DNA of 64,000 nucleotides, from contig NZ_CAACVB010000009.1 in the NCBI RefSeq assembly GCF_900659635.1, forward strand, positions 1 through 64,000. The letters run 5' to 3'. Below the pieces are notes generated by a model, which was given only the letters and a program-made list of their open reading frames with translations, did not search any database and was not told the origin of the DNA. Source of the DNA: Actinomadura roseirufa. GTDB taxonomy: Bacteria > Actinomycetota > Actinomycetes > Streptosporangiales > Streptosporangiaceae. Shown in pieces: positions 1 through 7,819 of the stretch (the first letter of the stretch is position 1; every line of letters starts with the position of its first letter). The translations under genes and the position numbers were made by a program.

Positions 1-1742
1 CGTCCCGCCGCGATCCACGCCCGCGCCTGCGTCTCCAGGGCGTCCGGCAGCGCGCCGATGAGGCCGTTCAGGCGGCAGTGCGCGGCCCGCGCGGCGGCGA
101 GCTCCAGCACGGCCTCGTCGTCGCCGAGGATCAGCGCGAGCCGGACGGCCTGGTCGTCGTCGGCGGCGCGGGCGGCGCGGGCCTCGGCGAGGCGCTCGGC
201 CAGCAGCGGGAGGCCGCGGGCCGGATCGCCGCCGACGAGGTGCGCGAGGCCGCGTAGCGTCCCGTCGCCGGGCAGGAGGTCGGCGGCGCGCAGGAGCGCG
301 GAGATCTCGCCGGACGTCCACGCGTACGCGGCCGCCGTGCGCAGCATCGGCGCCCGGTCGCTCGGGACGGCGTGACCGGCGTGCTCGACCAGCATGAGCG
401 CGGCCGCTCGCGGGTCGCCGCGCTCGTACTCGACGGCGGCGCGGACGCGGCCGAGGCGCGCGCGCTCGACCGGGTCTGCGGTGAGGCGCTCGGCCGTGAC
501 GGCCAACTCCTCTGCCTCTTCGGGCTGTCCGGCCTGGAGGATGAGCTCGGCCGCAGCCCCTAGCCGGGTGGCGCGCGCGCTCTGCGACGGGGTGAGTTCC
601 GCGGCCTGACGGTAAAGCGAGGCCGCGGTCGCGTAGCCGGTGATGCTCCGCGCGCGCTCTGCTGCTTCCTGTAGTTCGAGTGCGATGCCCTCGTCCGGTG
701 CCAGCGCGGCCGAGGCCCGGTGGCGCGTCCGGCAGTCGGCGTCGTCCGCTGCGGCGGCCAGGGCCTGGTGGACGGTGATGCGGCACGCCGTCACGGCGCC
801 CTGGTAGGACGCGGCCCGGATCAGGGGATGGCGGAAGGCGATGCTGCGGCCGGTCACTTCCACGAGCCCCGCGCGCTCTGCTTCTTCCAGGTCTTTCAAG
901 CCCACGCCCAGCGCGCGCGCCGCGCTGAACAGGCTCGGCATGTGTCCGCGTCCTTCGGCCGCCGCGATAAGGAGCATCAGTCTGGTGTTGTCGGAGAGCG
1001 CGTCGATCTGGCTGCGGAACGAGGCCACGACCTGGTCGGTGACGGGGAGCGGCCGGGAACCGTCGGGGAGCCGGTTCCCGGCGACGCCGAACTCCAGCAG
1101 CGCGAGCGGGTTGCCTCTCGACTCGTGGACGACGCGGTCGCGCACCGCGGGGGGCAGACGCCGCGCGGCGAGCATCCGCTCGGCGTCGGCCCGGCCCAGC
1201 CGCTCCAGGCGCAACTCGGGCAGGCCGGTCCCGAGCAGTGCCTCGTCCCGGACGGCGAACAACATCACCACGCCCTCGGCCGCCAGCCGCCGCGCGGCGA
1301 ACAGGAGCGTCTCGGTGGTCGCGGTGTCCAGCCACTGCGCGTCGTCCACCAGGCACAGCACGGGGCCGTCTTCGTCGGCGAGGTTGGCGAGCAGCGTCAG
1401 CACGGCGAGGCCGGTGGTGAAGCGGTCGCGCTCCCCGGCGGGCGCGCCGAGGGCGCCCAGGGCCGTCCGCAGCGCCGCCGCCTGCGGGGCCGGCAGGGCG
1501 TCCAGCCGGTGCCGGACGGGCCACAGCAGCTGGTTCAGCCCGGCGAACGCGATGCCCGTCTCGGCCTCGAAGCCGGTGGCGCGCAGCACGTGCGGGGACG
1601 CGGCCGCCGCGGCGTCGAGCAGGACGGACTTGCCGATGCCCGCCTCGCCGCGCACGATGAGGGCGCCGCTGCGCCGGCCGTCGCGCGCCGCGTCCAGCAG
1701 CGCGGAGACGCGCGCCTGTTCGGTAGTCCGTCCGTAGAGCAC
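1..1742 (-). CDS. LAL-family ATP-binding transcriptional regulator (C-terminus beyond window)
   Basis: Large ATP-binding regulator of the LuxR (LAL) type. The visible 580 residues hold an AAA/STAND ATPase: Walker A GEAGIGKS at residues 32-39, Walker B LCLVDDAQWLD near 130-140, then an alanine-rich helical repeat region. The LuxR-type HTH expected at the C-terminus would lie past position 1. The start is the GTG at 1742 (VLYGRTTEQ), because an in-frame TAG lies only three codons upstream. It is divergent from the old-yellow-enzyme gene with about 100 bp between them, so it may regulate it; this is inference. The family usually runs to about 900 residues, so roughly a third of the protein is missing from view. 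Such proteins are cytosolic ligand/ATP-dependent activators. Confidence 0.85.
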   Translation of the reverse strand, partial: MLYGRTTEQARVSALLDAARDGRRSGALIVRGEAGIGKSVLLDAAAAASPHVLRATGFEAETGIAFAGLNQLLWPVRHRLDALPAPQAAALRTALGALGAPAGERDRFTTGLAVLTLLANLADEDGPVLCLVDDAQWLDTATTETLLFAARRLAAEGVVMLFAVRDEALLGTGLPELRLERLGRADAERMLAARRLPPAVRDRVVHESRGNPLALLEFGVAGNRLPDGSRPLPVTDQVVASFRSQIDALSDNTRLMLLIAAAEGRGHMPSLFSAARALGVGLKDLEEAERAGLVEVTGRSIAFRHPLIRAASYQGAVTACRITVHQALAAAADDADCRTRHRASAALAPDEGIALELQEAAERARSITGYATAASLYRQAAELTPSQSARATRLGAAAELILQAGQPEEAEELAVTAERLTADPVERARLGRVRAAVEYERGDPRAAALMLVEHAGHAVPSDRAPMLRTAAAYAWTSGEISALLRAADLLPGDGTLRGLAHLVGGDPARGLPLLAERLAEARAARAADDDQAVRLALILGDDEAVLELAAARAAHCRLNGLIGALPDALETQARAWIAAG

Positions 1743-1844
1743 GGATCCAACCTACGGGGTCGGATCCCCGAATTAGTACGGATTCGCCCGTCAGGTACCG
1801 GCTCGTACCTTCATGACCAGCGATAACGCCCCCAGGAGGATGTC

Positions 1845-2921
1845 ATGCAGGAGCTGTTCGAGCCGTTGTCGGCGGGGAAGCTGGAACTGTCCAACCGGCT
1901 GGTGATGGCACCGATGACGCGGAGCCGCGCGGGGGAGGACGGCACGGTGGGCGACCTGACCGTCGAGTACTACGCCCAGCGCGCCGGGGCCGGACTGATC
2001 ATCACCGAGGGCACCCAGCCGAGCGTGATCGGCCAGGGGTACGTCCAGACGCCCGGATTGCACTCCGACGAGCAGGTGGGGGCTTGGCGCCGGGTCACCG
2101 ACGCCGTCCACGCACGGGGAGGCCGGATCTTCGCCCAGCTGATGCACAGCGGGCGGGTCGGCCATCCGAGCCTTTACCCCGACGGCGCGCTGCCGTTCGG
2201 GCCGTCGCCGATCGCCACCGGCGAGCAGATGTGGTCGCCGGACGGGATGCTCGACCACCCGACACCGCGCGAGATGAGCCTGGACGACATCGCCCAGACC
2301 TTCGCCGACTTCGCCACGGCCGCGCGTAACGCCGTCAGGGCGGGGTTCGACGGAGTGGAGCTGCACGGCGCGAACGGATACCTGATCCAGCAGTTCCTGG
2401 CCGACGGCAGTAACAAGAGGACGGACGCGTACGGCGGATCCGTTGAGAACCGCGTCCGCTTCGCCGTTGAGGCCGCACGGGCCGTCGCCGACGCGATCGG
2501 ACCCGAGCGCGTCGGATTCCGAGTGTCCCCCGGAGGCACGGCGAACGGGGTCAGTGAGAGCGACACCCCCGAGCTGTACGCGGCTCTGGTCGCCGGTCTG
2601 GCGCCCCTGGGGCTCGCCTACCTTCACATCTTGGAGGCCGGACTGCGGGAAACGACCCGGCAGATCCGCGCCGCATGGCCCGGGGCGCTGATCCTGAATC
2701 CGCACCCGACACCCGAGTCCTTCCCCTCTACGCCGGAGTACGGCGTTGAGGCCCTGCGTGAGGGACTGGCGGACGCGATCGCCTTCGCCACCCTGTGGCT
2801 CGCCAACCCCGACCTGCCAGCCCGCCTCAAGGCCGGAGGGCCCTTCAACGAGGCCGACCCGTCGACCTTCTATGGCGGCGATCAGCGCGGCTACACCGAC
2901 TACCCCGCGCTCACCGCCTGA
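1845..2921 (+). CDS. Old yellow enzyme family NADH:flavin oxidoreductase (alkene reductase)
   Basis: A 358-residue TIM-barrel FMN enzyme, full length for the family. It carries the N-terminal PMTRSRA motif (FMN contact), the substrate-binding pair in ELHGANGYL (residues ~173-181, His and Asn of the HGAN type) and the SNKRTDAYGGS loop. The HxxN-type pair is typical of N-ethylmaleimide reductase/OPDA-reductase-like enzymes that reduce activated C=C bonds of enones, maleimides or nitro compounds using NAD(P)H. A perfect AGGAGG lies just upstream of the ATG at 1845. It stands alone on its strand and is divergent from the LAL regulator. The physiological substrate cannot be told from sequence. Confidence 0.92.
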   Translation: MQELFEPLSAGKLELSNRLVMAPMTRSRAGEDGTVGDLTVEYYAQRAGAGLIITEGTQPSVIGQGYVQTPGLHSDEQVGAWRRVTDAVHARGGRIFAQLMHSGRVGHPSLYPDGALPFGPSPIATGEQMWSPDGMLDHPTPREMSLDDIAQTFADFATAARNAVRAGFDGVELHGANGYLIQQFLADGSNKRTDAYGGSVENRVRFAVEAARAVADAIGPERVGFRVSPGGTANGVSESDTPELYAALVAGLAPLGLAYLHILEAGLRETTRQIRAAWPGALILNPHPTPESFPSTPEYGVEALREGLADAIAFATLWLANPDLPARLKAGGPFNEADPSTFYGGDQRGYTDYPALTA

Positions 2922-2990
2922 CCCATACCGACCGAAGGCCGTGTGGACTGGGGCTGTGAGAACGTGACCTCAGCGTTCACACGGGCGCGT

Positions 2991-3097
2991 GATCAGCCCG
3001 CTTGGGCGACGCCGAAGGCGAGTCCCAGCGGGCTGATCGCGAAGCGGTGCCCCGCCCGCGCGAGATCGATCAAGGGCGAGCCCTTGGGCCGATCTCG
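2991..3097. terminator. Two adjacent hairpins between convergent genes
   Basis: Hairpin 1 has arms 2991-3001 and 3028-3038 (GATCAGCCCGC and its complement, 11 bp). Hairpin 2 has arms 3061-3067 and 3091-3097 with an inner AAGGGC/GCCCTT stem. They lie between the reductase (+) and the NlpC/P60 gene (-), which converge here. No T-run follows, as is usual in high-GC actinomycetes. Confidence 0.55.
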
Positions 3098-3126
3098 CCG
3101 TGCACGCCGCGGCGAGTGCGTACGCC

Positions 3127-3660
3127 TCAGTAGCCGGGGCGTACGGCGCCGTTGAAGTTGCGCTTGTAGTAGCTGTTGATCTTGACCCGCTTGACCCGCT
3201 GGCCCGAGCTGGGCGCGTGGATCATGTAGCCGTTGCCGACGTAGATGCCCATGTGGGACCTGCCGCCGTAGAAGAAGAGCAGGTCACCCTTGACCGCGCC
3301 CTTCAGCGAGACCTTGTACTTGACCGCGCGGTAGATCTGCTGGGTGGTCCGGGGGAGTTTCACCCCGGCCTTGCGCCAGGCGCCTCCGGCCAGCCCGGAG
3401 CAGTCCCACGAGCCGGGACCGGTGCCGCCGTAGCGGTACGGGTCGCCGATCTGCTTGTAGGCGTAGCCGACGGCGTAGGCGGCCCGCTTCTTCTGCCGGG
3501 CCTTCCGGGACGAGGAGATCTTGGTGGTCGCGGCGGCCGCGAGCGCGACCTTCTGCGACGGTGCCGCCGCCTCCGAGGGGGCGGCCACGAGGAGGGTCGC
3601 GCCGAGCGCGGCCGTCGTGGTGAGCGCGATGCCACCGGCCAGCCAGGCGCGGGTGGACAT
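3127..3660 (-). CDS. Secreted NlpC/P60 family peptidoglycan endopeptidase
   Basis: 177 residues: an N-terminal signal peptide (hydrophobic stretch to ~27, then an alanine-rich AAPSEAAAP cleavage zone), a short basic linker (~50-60) and an NlpC/P60 domain. The catalytic Cys is in DCSGL (Cys87), the first His in SHMGIY (His136) and the second in MIHAPSS (His148). Family members cut gamma-D-Glu-diaminopimelate bonds in the cell wall. The domain is alone, with no SH3 or LysM module, so it resembles the small NlpC hydrolases of actinomycetes. The ATG at 3660 is chosen because the signal peptide begins there. The upstream leader is long and GC-rich; see the leader entry. Confidence 0.9.
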   Translation of the reverse strand: MSTRAWLAGGIALTTTAALGATLLVAAPSEAAAPSQKVALAAAATTKISSSRKARQKKRAAYAVGYAYKQIGDPYRYGGTGPGSWDCSGLAGGAWRKAGVKLPRTTQQIYRAVKYKVSLKGAVKGDLLFFYGGRSHMGIYVGNGYMIHAPSSGQRVKRVKINSYYKRNFNGAVRPGY

Positions 3661-3840
3661 GGTCTTCAGGGGCTTCCGGGGGGTATGCAGGATGACTCCA
3701 GAGCTGGCGGACGATGCCTACCGGGCAGCCGTCACCGCGGGCGGGGGTCCGCCCGGGGGTCGGGATGCCGCGACCGCCTCGGACCGGGGCGTCGTCGAGA
3801 CGCCGCGGGCGGCGGCCGCATTCCGGCTCCGTGCCTCTTG
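3661..3840 (-). promoter_or_regulatory. Structured 5' leader of the NlpC/P60 gene, candidate c-di-AMP (ydaO-type) riboswitch
   Basis: Read on the minus strand, the leader contains a CCGTGC/GCACGG hairpin near 3850-3829 followed by GGAGCCGGAATGCGG, several GC-rich stems, then GCCCGGTAGGC and CCGCCAGCTCTGG shortly before the start codon. Actinomycete cell-wall hydrolase genes are often preceded by ydaO/c-di-AMP riboswitches, whose 3' core reads like CCGNCAGCT and which also contain a GTAGGC element. The match here is partial and the order of elements is not canonical, so this is a lead rather than an assignment. Confidence 0.3.
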
Positions 3841-4947
3841 GCTGCACGGATGCGGCGTTGACGGCGGGTTGGTCGGCGGCGCTCCGTCCGCGGGACGGTC
3901 CGGGGTCCGTGAGGGGACCGGGGATCGCCCGGGACGGCCCGGGCCCCGACAGGGGGCGAGGCCGGGACGCGCCGCTGCCGCGCGTCGGGTTCCGTGTTCT
4001 GTTGTGCGGGGCGGCGTGGCGTGCCGCACGAACCGGGCAGGAACGTAGCCACATCTCCCTCGAATTGGCAAATCTCCCGACGATTTCTGCATTGGACGTT
4101 CGTCCGGAGAAGGTGGGAGATCAAGCGCTCTGCCTGCATGGATCGGGCGAACATTCCCTCGAATGTGAATTGGGTCACAGACCCTCTTCGAGGCCCGATT
4201 CGGAGGAGTGCTCCGTGTGCGCACGGTGATCGAGAGTGTCGGCGGCCGGCCTCCGAGAAACGGATCATGGGCACCAAACCCTGCGAGGACGCCCTGTCAA
4301 GGTCGAAAGTCCGGCCGGAATAAGCCGTTACGAAGGGTGATATCCGCAGCCCAGAGTGCGGATATATTTATCTGACTGTGATGCGGACCACACTGCCGGA
4401 TATGTTCCTTCAATGTCGCTGGCATTCCGGAATGTCTGGTTCTCCGGGTGTGGGGTGGAGCGGTCCATTCGGCTGTGGATTCCACGGCCCGGCTCGGTCG
4501 TGCGAGGGTTGCTCCGCGGTCTTAGAGGGGTTGCCGCAGTGGACGTAAAGGGGGTCCTGTGAGTTCCATCGCAGCCGATCACGGTTGTGTCAATTCACTT
4601 ACTTTCCGTGTGTTCGCCGTGGTGGCCGGGGTGTGAGGTTGCCGGATCCGGCCAGGAAACGGGCCTTGGTGCCCCTCTTCGGCGCCGTCGCCGGCCGCCG
4701 GTGTCGCGGAGGCGTCGGTTCGGTGTCCTGCGGGTGAGGTGGGTCGGACCCCTGTTTCGGTCGCTGACCCTGCTTTATGGACAGTTCGCGTGATCAATGG
4801 CGATTCAGGACGATCCATGCATCAATCAGCGCTTTCGGGGCTAGTGTCCAAAAGGGGACAACACTCCCGCCGGATGGCTATGGAATGAATATCGTTTCCA
4901 TGGGACCCTGGGGCCTGTCCCAGACAGGGTGAGAGGGGAGACCGGCC
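3841..4947. other. Long non-coding stretch with a lower-GC core
   Basis: No convincing gene on either strand. The part from about 4040 to 4900 is visibly less GC-rich than its surroundings and carries stops in all frames. It holds an inverted repeat with arms ATATCCGCA (4340-4348) and its complement (4357-4365). It must contain the promoter of the minus-strand NlpC gene and that of the plus-strand SCO5389 gene. A small RNA is possible but not shown. Confidence 0.5.
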
Positions 4948-5343
4948 ATGTCCTTGACCGTCGACGATCGGCTGCTGGAGCGGGCGCGCGAAGGCGAGGT
5001 GGACGACGCCGCCTTCGTCGCGTGCGTCCGCGACTCGCTGCCGTACGCGTGGAAGGTCGTCAGCGAGGTGGTCGAGCGGATGCGCGAGGGCGCCTCCGGG
5101 TTCGCCGACAACCAGACCCCGCCGCCGGACGAGCGGGCACGCGGCCAGCTCCTGCGCGCGCTCGCCAGCGACGCGATGCGCGGAGCCCTGGAGCGGCACT
5201 TCGGCGTCAAGCTGGCGTTCCAGAACTGCCACCGCCTCGCGGCGTTCGACTTCGCCGCCGACGGCGTCGCCGAGCGCTATGACCGCTTCGTCTCGCCGCG
5301 GGCCCAGCTCCTGAACCAGTCGCCCGAGCTCGTCGACTGCTGA
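4948..5343 (+). CDS. SCO5389 family protein
   Basis: 131 residues that I recognise as the actinomycete SCO5389 family. Characteristic stretches are FADNQTPPPDERARGQLLRA (residues ~52-71), RGALERHFGVKLAFQNCHR and the C-terminal QLLNQSPELVDC. It is small, soluble and has no membrane segment. The function is not established as far as I know; in Streptomyces it lies near conserved core genes. GGGGAGA lies upstream of the ATG at 4948. The length matches the family. Identification is from memory of the family, not a search. Confidence 0.85.
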   Translation: MSLTVDDRLLERAREGEVDDAAFVACVRDSLPYAWKVVSEVVERMREGASGFADNQTPPPDERARGQLLRALASDAMRGALERHFGVKLAFQNCHRLAAFDFAADGVAERYDRFVSPRAQLLNQSPELVDC

Positions 5344-5413
5344 CGCCGGGCCGGTCCCCCGTCCCGCTCGGTCGGAGGCGGAACGGGGCGGGGGGCGAGC
5401 CCGTTGAGGCGGT

Positions 5414-5731
5414 ATGGCGACCATCGCGTTCCTGACGGTTCCCGGGCTGGTGATCGGCCTGTTCGCCCTGGCCGTCCTTGACCGGGTGGGGCTGTGGGCC
5501 AATGCCCGCTTCCGGCTGCCCTGGCGGCGCGACGAGGTGGGCCGGCCCGCCTCGGCCGTCGCCCTCGACCAGCTGGACGAGCTCTTCTACGCCACCAAGC
5601 GCCACGAGCTGGATCAGCGACGCACTTCCTTGATGTTGCGGGACGAGGAGGAGGACGGAGCGCTGCCCACCAGCCGCGTCGACCTCGACGGCGGCACGGC
5701 CGTCATCCGCAGGACCTCCGGTCCCGCGTAG
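5414..5731 (+). CDS. DUF6191-type small membrane-anchored protein
   Basis: 105 residues with an N-terminal membrane segment (TIAFLTVPGLVIGLFALAVL, residues ~3-22), a basic stop-transfer region, then a soluble tail with the conserved-looking run LDELFYATKRHELDQRR followed by an acidic LRDEEEDGA. This tail matches what I remember of DUF6191 proteins of actinomycetes; function unknown. It starts 70 bp after the SCO5389 gene on the same strand and could be cotranscribed. A weak GAGGCGG precedes the ATG. Confidence 0.7.
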   Translation: MATIAFLTVPGLVIGLFALAVLDRVGLWANARFRLPWRRDEVGRPASAVALDQLDELFYATKRHELDQRRTSLMLRDEEEDGALPTSRVDLDGGTAVIRRTSGPA

Positions 5732-5870
5732 GACGCGGCACGAGGACCTCGCGGGGGGCGGTCCCCGTCCCAGCCCTCGCCGACGGTGGCCGGCGGTCGC
5801 CCGAAGGCATGCGAAATGCTGAATGACCTGGGCAAACGCGGGTACGCCCCCGGCACGAGACGAGGAACGC

Positions 5871-6497
5871 GTGGGGGATGTGCACACCGAGCCGAGGGCC
5901 GCGCCCGACGGCGTCACCGGCGGCGTGAACGCGCCGGAGGCCGGGACGCCGGACGGGCTGCTGCCCACGCTGAAGCGCGCCGCCGCCGCCCTGCGGTCCG
6001 CGGGCGTCGGCTTCGCGCTCGCCGGCGGGTTCGCCGCGTACGCGCACGGGGCGGCGGTGTCGACGCACGATGTCGACTTCGCGGTCGGCGAGCGGGATCT
6101 CGACGCCGCGCTCGCGGCACTGCGCGCGGCGGGGATGCGGCACGTGGACAGCCCGGAGAACTGGCTGGAGAAGGTCTACGACGGTGACCGCCTGATCGAC
6201 CTGATCCACACCCCGTCCGGCCGCCCGGTGGACGCGGATCTGCTCGGGCGCGCGGAGGAGATGGCCGTCGGGGCCGTGTTCATGCCCGTCCTGCCCGCGA
6301 CCGACCTGGTCGTGATGCGGCTGCTCGCCTTCAGCGAGACCGCCTGCGACTTCGGCCGGTTCCTGCACGTCAGCCGGGCGCTGCGGGAGCAGGTGGACTG
6401 GCCGTACGTGGCGGCGGAGACGGCGGCGTCGCCCTACGCCCACGCGTTCCTGACGCTGCTCGCCGGGCTCGGCGTGATCGAGGGGAGCGTACCGTGA
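5871..6497 (+). CDS. Nucleotidyltransferase-fold family protein
   Basis: About 208 residues. The core runs from GVGFALAGGFAAYAHG through STHDVDFAV, the G-G then D-x-D pattern of the minimal nucleotidyltransferase (aminoglycoside nucleotidyltransferase/MNT-like) fold, with a third acidic position in the RLIDLIH strand. The start at GTG 5871 is preferred because GAGGA lies 6-10 bases upstream; an ATG at 5823 in the same frame has no ribosome site. It overlaps the next gene by GTGA, so the three genes to 7485 form an operon. The substrate is unknown; there is no clear antitoxin partner of the MntA/HepT kind beside it. Confidence 0.8.
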   Translation: MGDVHTEPRAAPDGVTGGVNAPEAGTPDGLLPTLKRAAAALRSAGVGFALAGGFAAYAHGAAVSTHDVDFAVGERDLDAALAALRAAGMRHVDSPENWLEKVYDGDRLIDLIHTPSGRPVDADLLGRAEEMAVGAVFMPVLPATDLVVMRLLAFSETACDFGRFLHVSRALREQVDWPYVAAETAASPYAHAFLTLLAGLGVIEGSVP

Positions 6498-6739
6498 ATG
6501 ATGCGTCCGGATATGTGTCCGCCCACGTCCAGGAACGTCTCGCGGCGCGCGCGCACGAGCTCGGCATCCGCGTGGACGTCCGAGGGGACGTCCTGTACCT
6601 GCGCGGTGAGGTGGTGAGCGAGGAACGGCGGCGGGAGGTCGAGGAGGCCGCCCGCGTCGCCGCCGAGGGGCGTCAGATCCGCAACGAGATATCGGTCGTC
6701 GCGGTCCGGGAGCCGGACGGCGAGGAGTGGCTGTCATGA
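6494..6739 (+). CDS. BON domain protein
   Basis: 81 residues forming almost exactly one BON domain: HVQERLAARAHELGIRVDVR, then DVLYLRGEVVSEERRREVEE, then AEGRQIRNEISVV. BON domains bind phospholipid or partner proteins. There is no signal peptide or membrane segment, so it is probably cytosolic. It starts at GTG 6494 inside the stop of the nucleotidyltransferase (GTGA) and overlaps the phosphoesterase start by ATGA. The tight coupling suggests equimolar production with its neighbours. Confidence 0.85.
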   Translation: MNDASGYVSAHVQERLAARAHELGIRVDVRGDVLYLRGEVVSEERRREVEEAARVAAEGRQIRNEISVVAVREPDGEEWLS

Positions 6740-7485
6740 TCCATGTGGCCGCGGCCGGAGACCTGCACGTCGGGCCCGAGGAGGCCGCCGGAGCGTACCG
6801 GGAGCGGCTGGCGGGCCTCGCCGACCAGGCGGACGTCTTCCTGGTCGCCGGCGACCTGACCAGGCACGGGACGGTCGAGGAGGGCCGGGTCGCCGCGGCC
6901 GAGCTGCGCGACCTCGGGCTGCCCGTGATCGCGGTGCTCGGCAACCACGACTACCACTCCGACGCCCAGGAAGAGATCACCGGGCTGCTGCGGGACGCGG
7001 GCGTCACCGTCCTGGAGGGCGACGGCATCGTCCTGGAATGCGGCGGGAAACGGCTCGGGATCGCGGGCGGGAAGGGCTTCGGCGGCGGGTTCCAGGGCCG
7101 ATCCGCCAGCGACTTCGGCGAGCCGGAGATGAAGGCGTTCGCCGAGCACACCAGGGACTTCGCCGGACGGCTCGGCGCCGCGCTCCTGCGGCTGGACGCT
7201 GACGTACGGGTCTGTCTGACCCACTACGCCCCGGCCGAGGACACCCTTGAGGGCGAATCGCCGGAGATCTACCCGTTCCTCGGCAGCTACCTGATCGGTG
7301 AGGCGATCGACGCGGCGGACGCGTCGCTGGCGATCCACGGGCACGCCCACAAGGGAACGGAGAAGGGCCTCACCCAGGGCGGCGTGCACGTCCGCAACGT
7401 GGCGCTCCCCGTGATCCAGCACGCCTACGCGCTGTACTGCCTCGACACTGTGCTTGCTGCAATCCCGGCCCACTTCGCTCGCTAA
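6736..7485 (+). CDS. Calcineurin-like metallophosphoesterase
   Basis: 249 residues with the full metallophosphoesterase motif set: GDLHVG (residues ~8-13), GDLTRHG, GNHDYH, THYAP and HGHAHKG. These supply the Asp, His and Asn ligands of a two-metal centre. Such enzymes hydrolyse phosphomonoesters, phosphodiesters or nucleotides; the substrate cannot be assigned. The ATG at 6736 overlaps the BON gene stop and is preferred over a GTG nine bases upstream. It is the last gene of the three-gene operon, and a hairpin follows at 7537. Confidence 0.9.
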   Translation: MIHVAAAGDLHVGPEEAAGAYRERLAGLADQADVFLVAGDLTRHGTVEEGRVAAAELRDLGLPVIAVLGNHDYHSDAQEEITGLLRDAGVTVLEGDGIVLECGGKRLGIAGGKGFGGGFQGRSASDFGEPEMKAFAEHTRDFAGRLGAALLRLDADVRVCLTHYAPAEDTLEGESPEIYPFLGSYLIGEAIDAADASLAIHGHAHKGTEKGLTQGGVHVRNVALPVIQHAYALYCLDTVLAAIPAHFAR

Positions 7486-7536
7486 GGCTCGCTTCGTGAC
7501 CGTGCTTGTGCGAGCGCGAATCGCTTCGCGATCTTC

Positions 7537-7572
7537 CCGGCGGGGGCTCGCCTTCGGCGTCGCCCCCGCCGG
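7537..7572. terminator. Strong hairpin after metallophosphoesterase operon
   Basis: A perfect 11-bp stem, CCGGCGGGGGC at 7537-7547 with its complement at 7562-7572. The loop itself folds as CGCC-TTC-GGCG. It lies between the plus-strand operon and the converging topoisomerase gene and would act on both. There is no U-tract. Confidence 0.6.
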
Positions 7573-7636
7573 TCAGGTCGCGCGCTCGCGTGATGGCTGA
7601 GGGCCGCGCTTGTTTTGCTGGTTGGTCATGGCGTTA

Positions 7637-7807
7637 GGGGGCTGGGTCGCGGGTTTGTCGCGGCTCGCCTTCGGCTTCGTCATGTTGGTCAGGTCGTGTT
7701 CGGGTGACGGCTGGGGGGGCGAGCCTGTCCCGGTGGTCGGTTTCACGTGAGGGGGCTGGGGCGGGCGTTTGTCGCGGCCTGGCTTCGGCTTTGGTGTGTT
7801 GGTCAGG
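7637..7807. repeat. Degenerate 57-bp direct repeat, two copies
   Basis: Copy 1 at 7637-7693 and copy 2 at 7751-7807 share GGGGGCTGGG, TTTGTCGCGGC, CTTCGGCTT and TTGGTCAGG in the same order and spacing. The region 7486-7819 between the convergent genes holds only this repeat and the hairpin at 7537. No function is evident. Confidence 0.55.
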
Positions 7808-7819
7808 GCGCGAGGTCGG

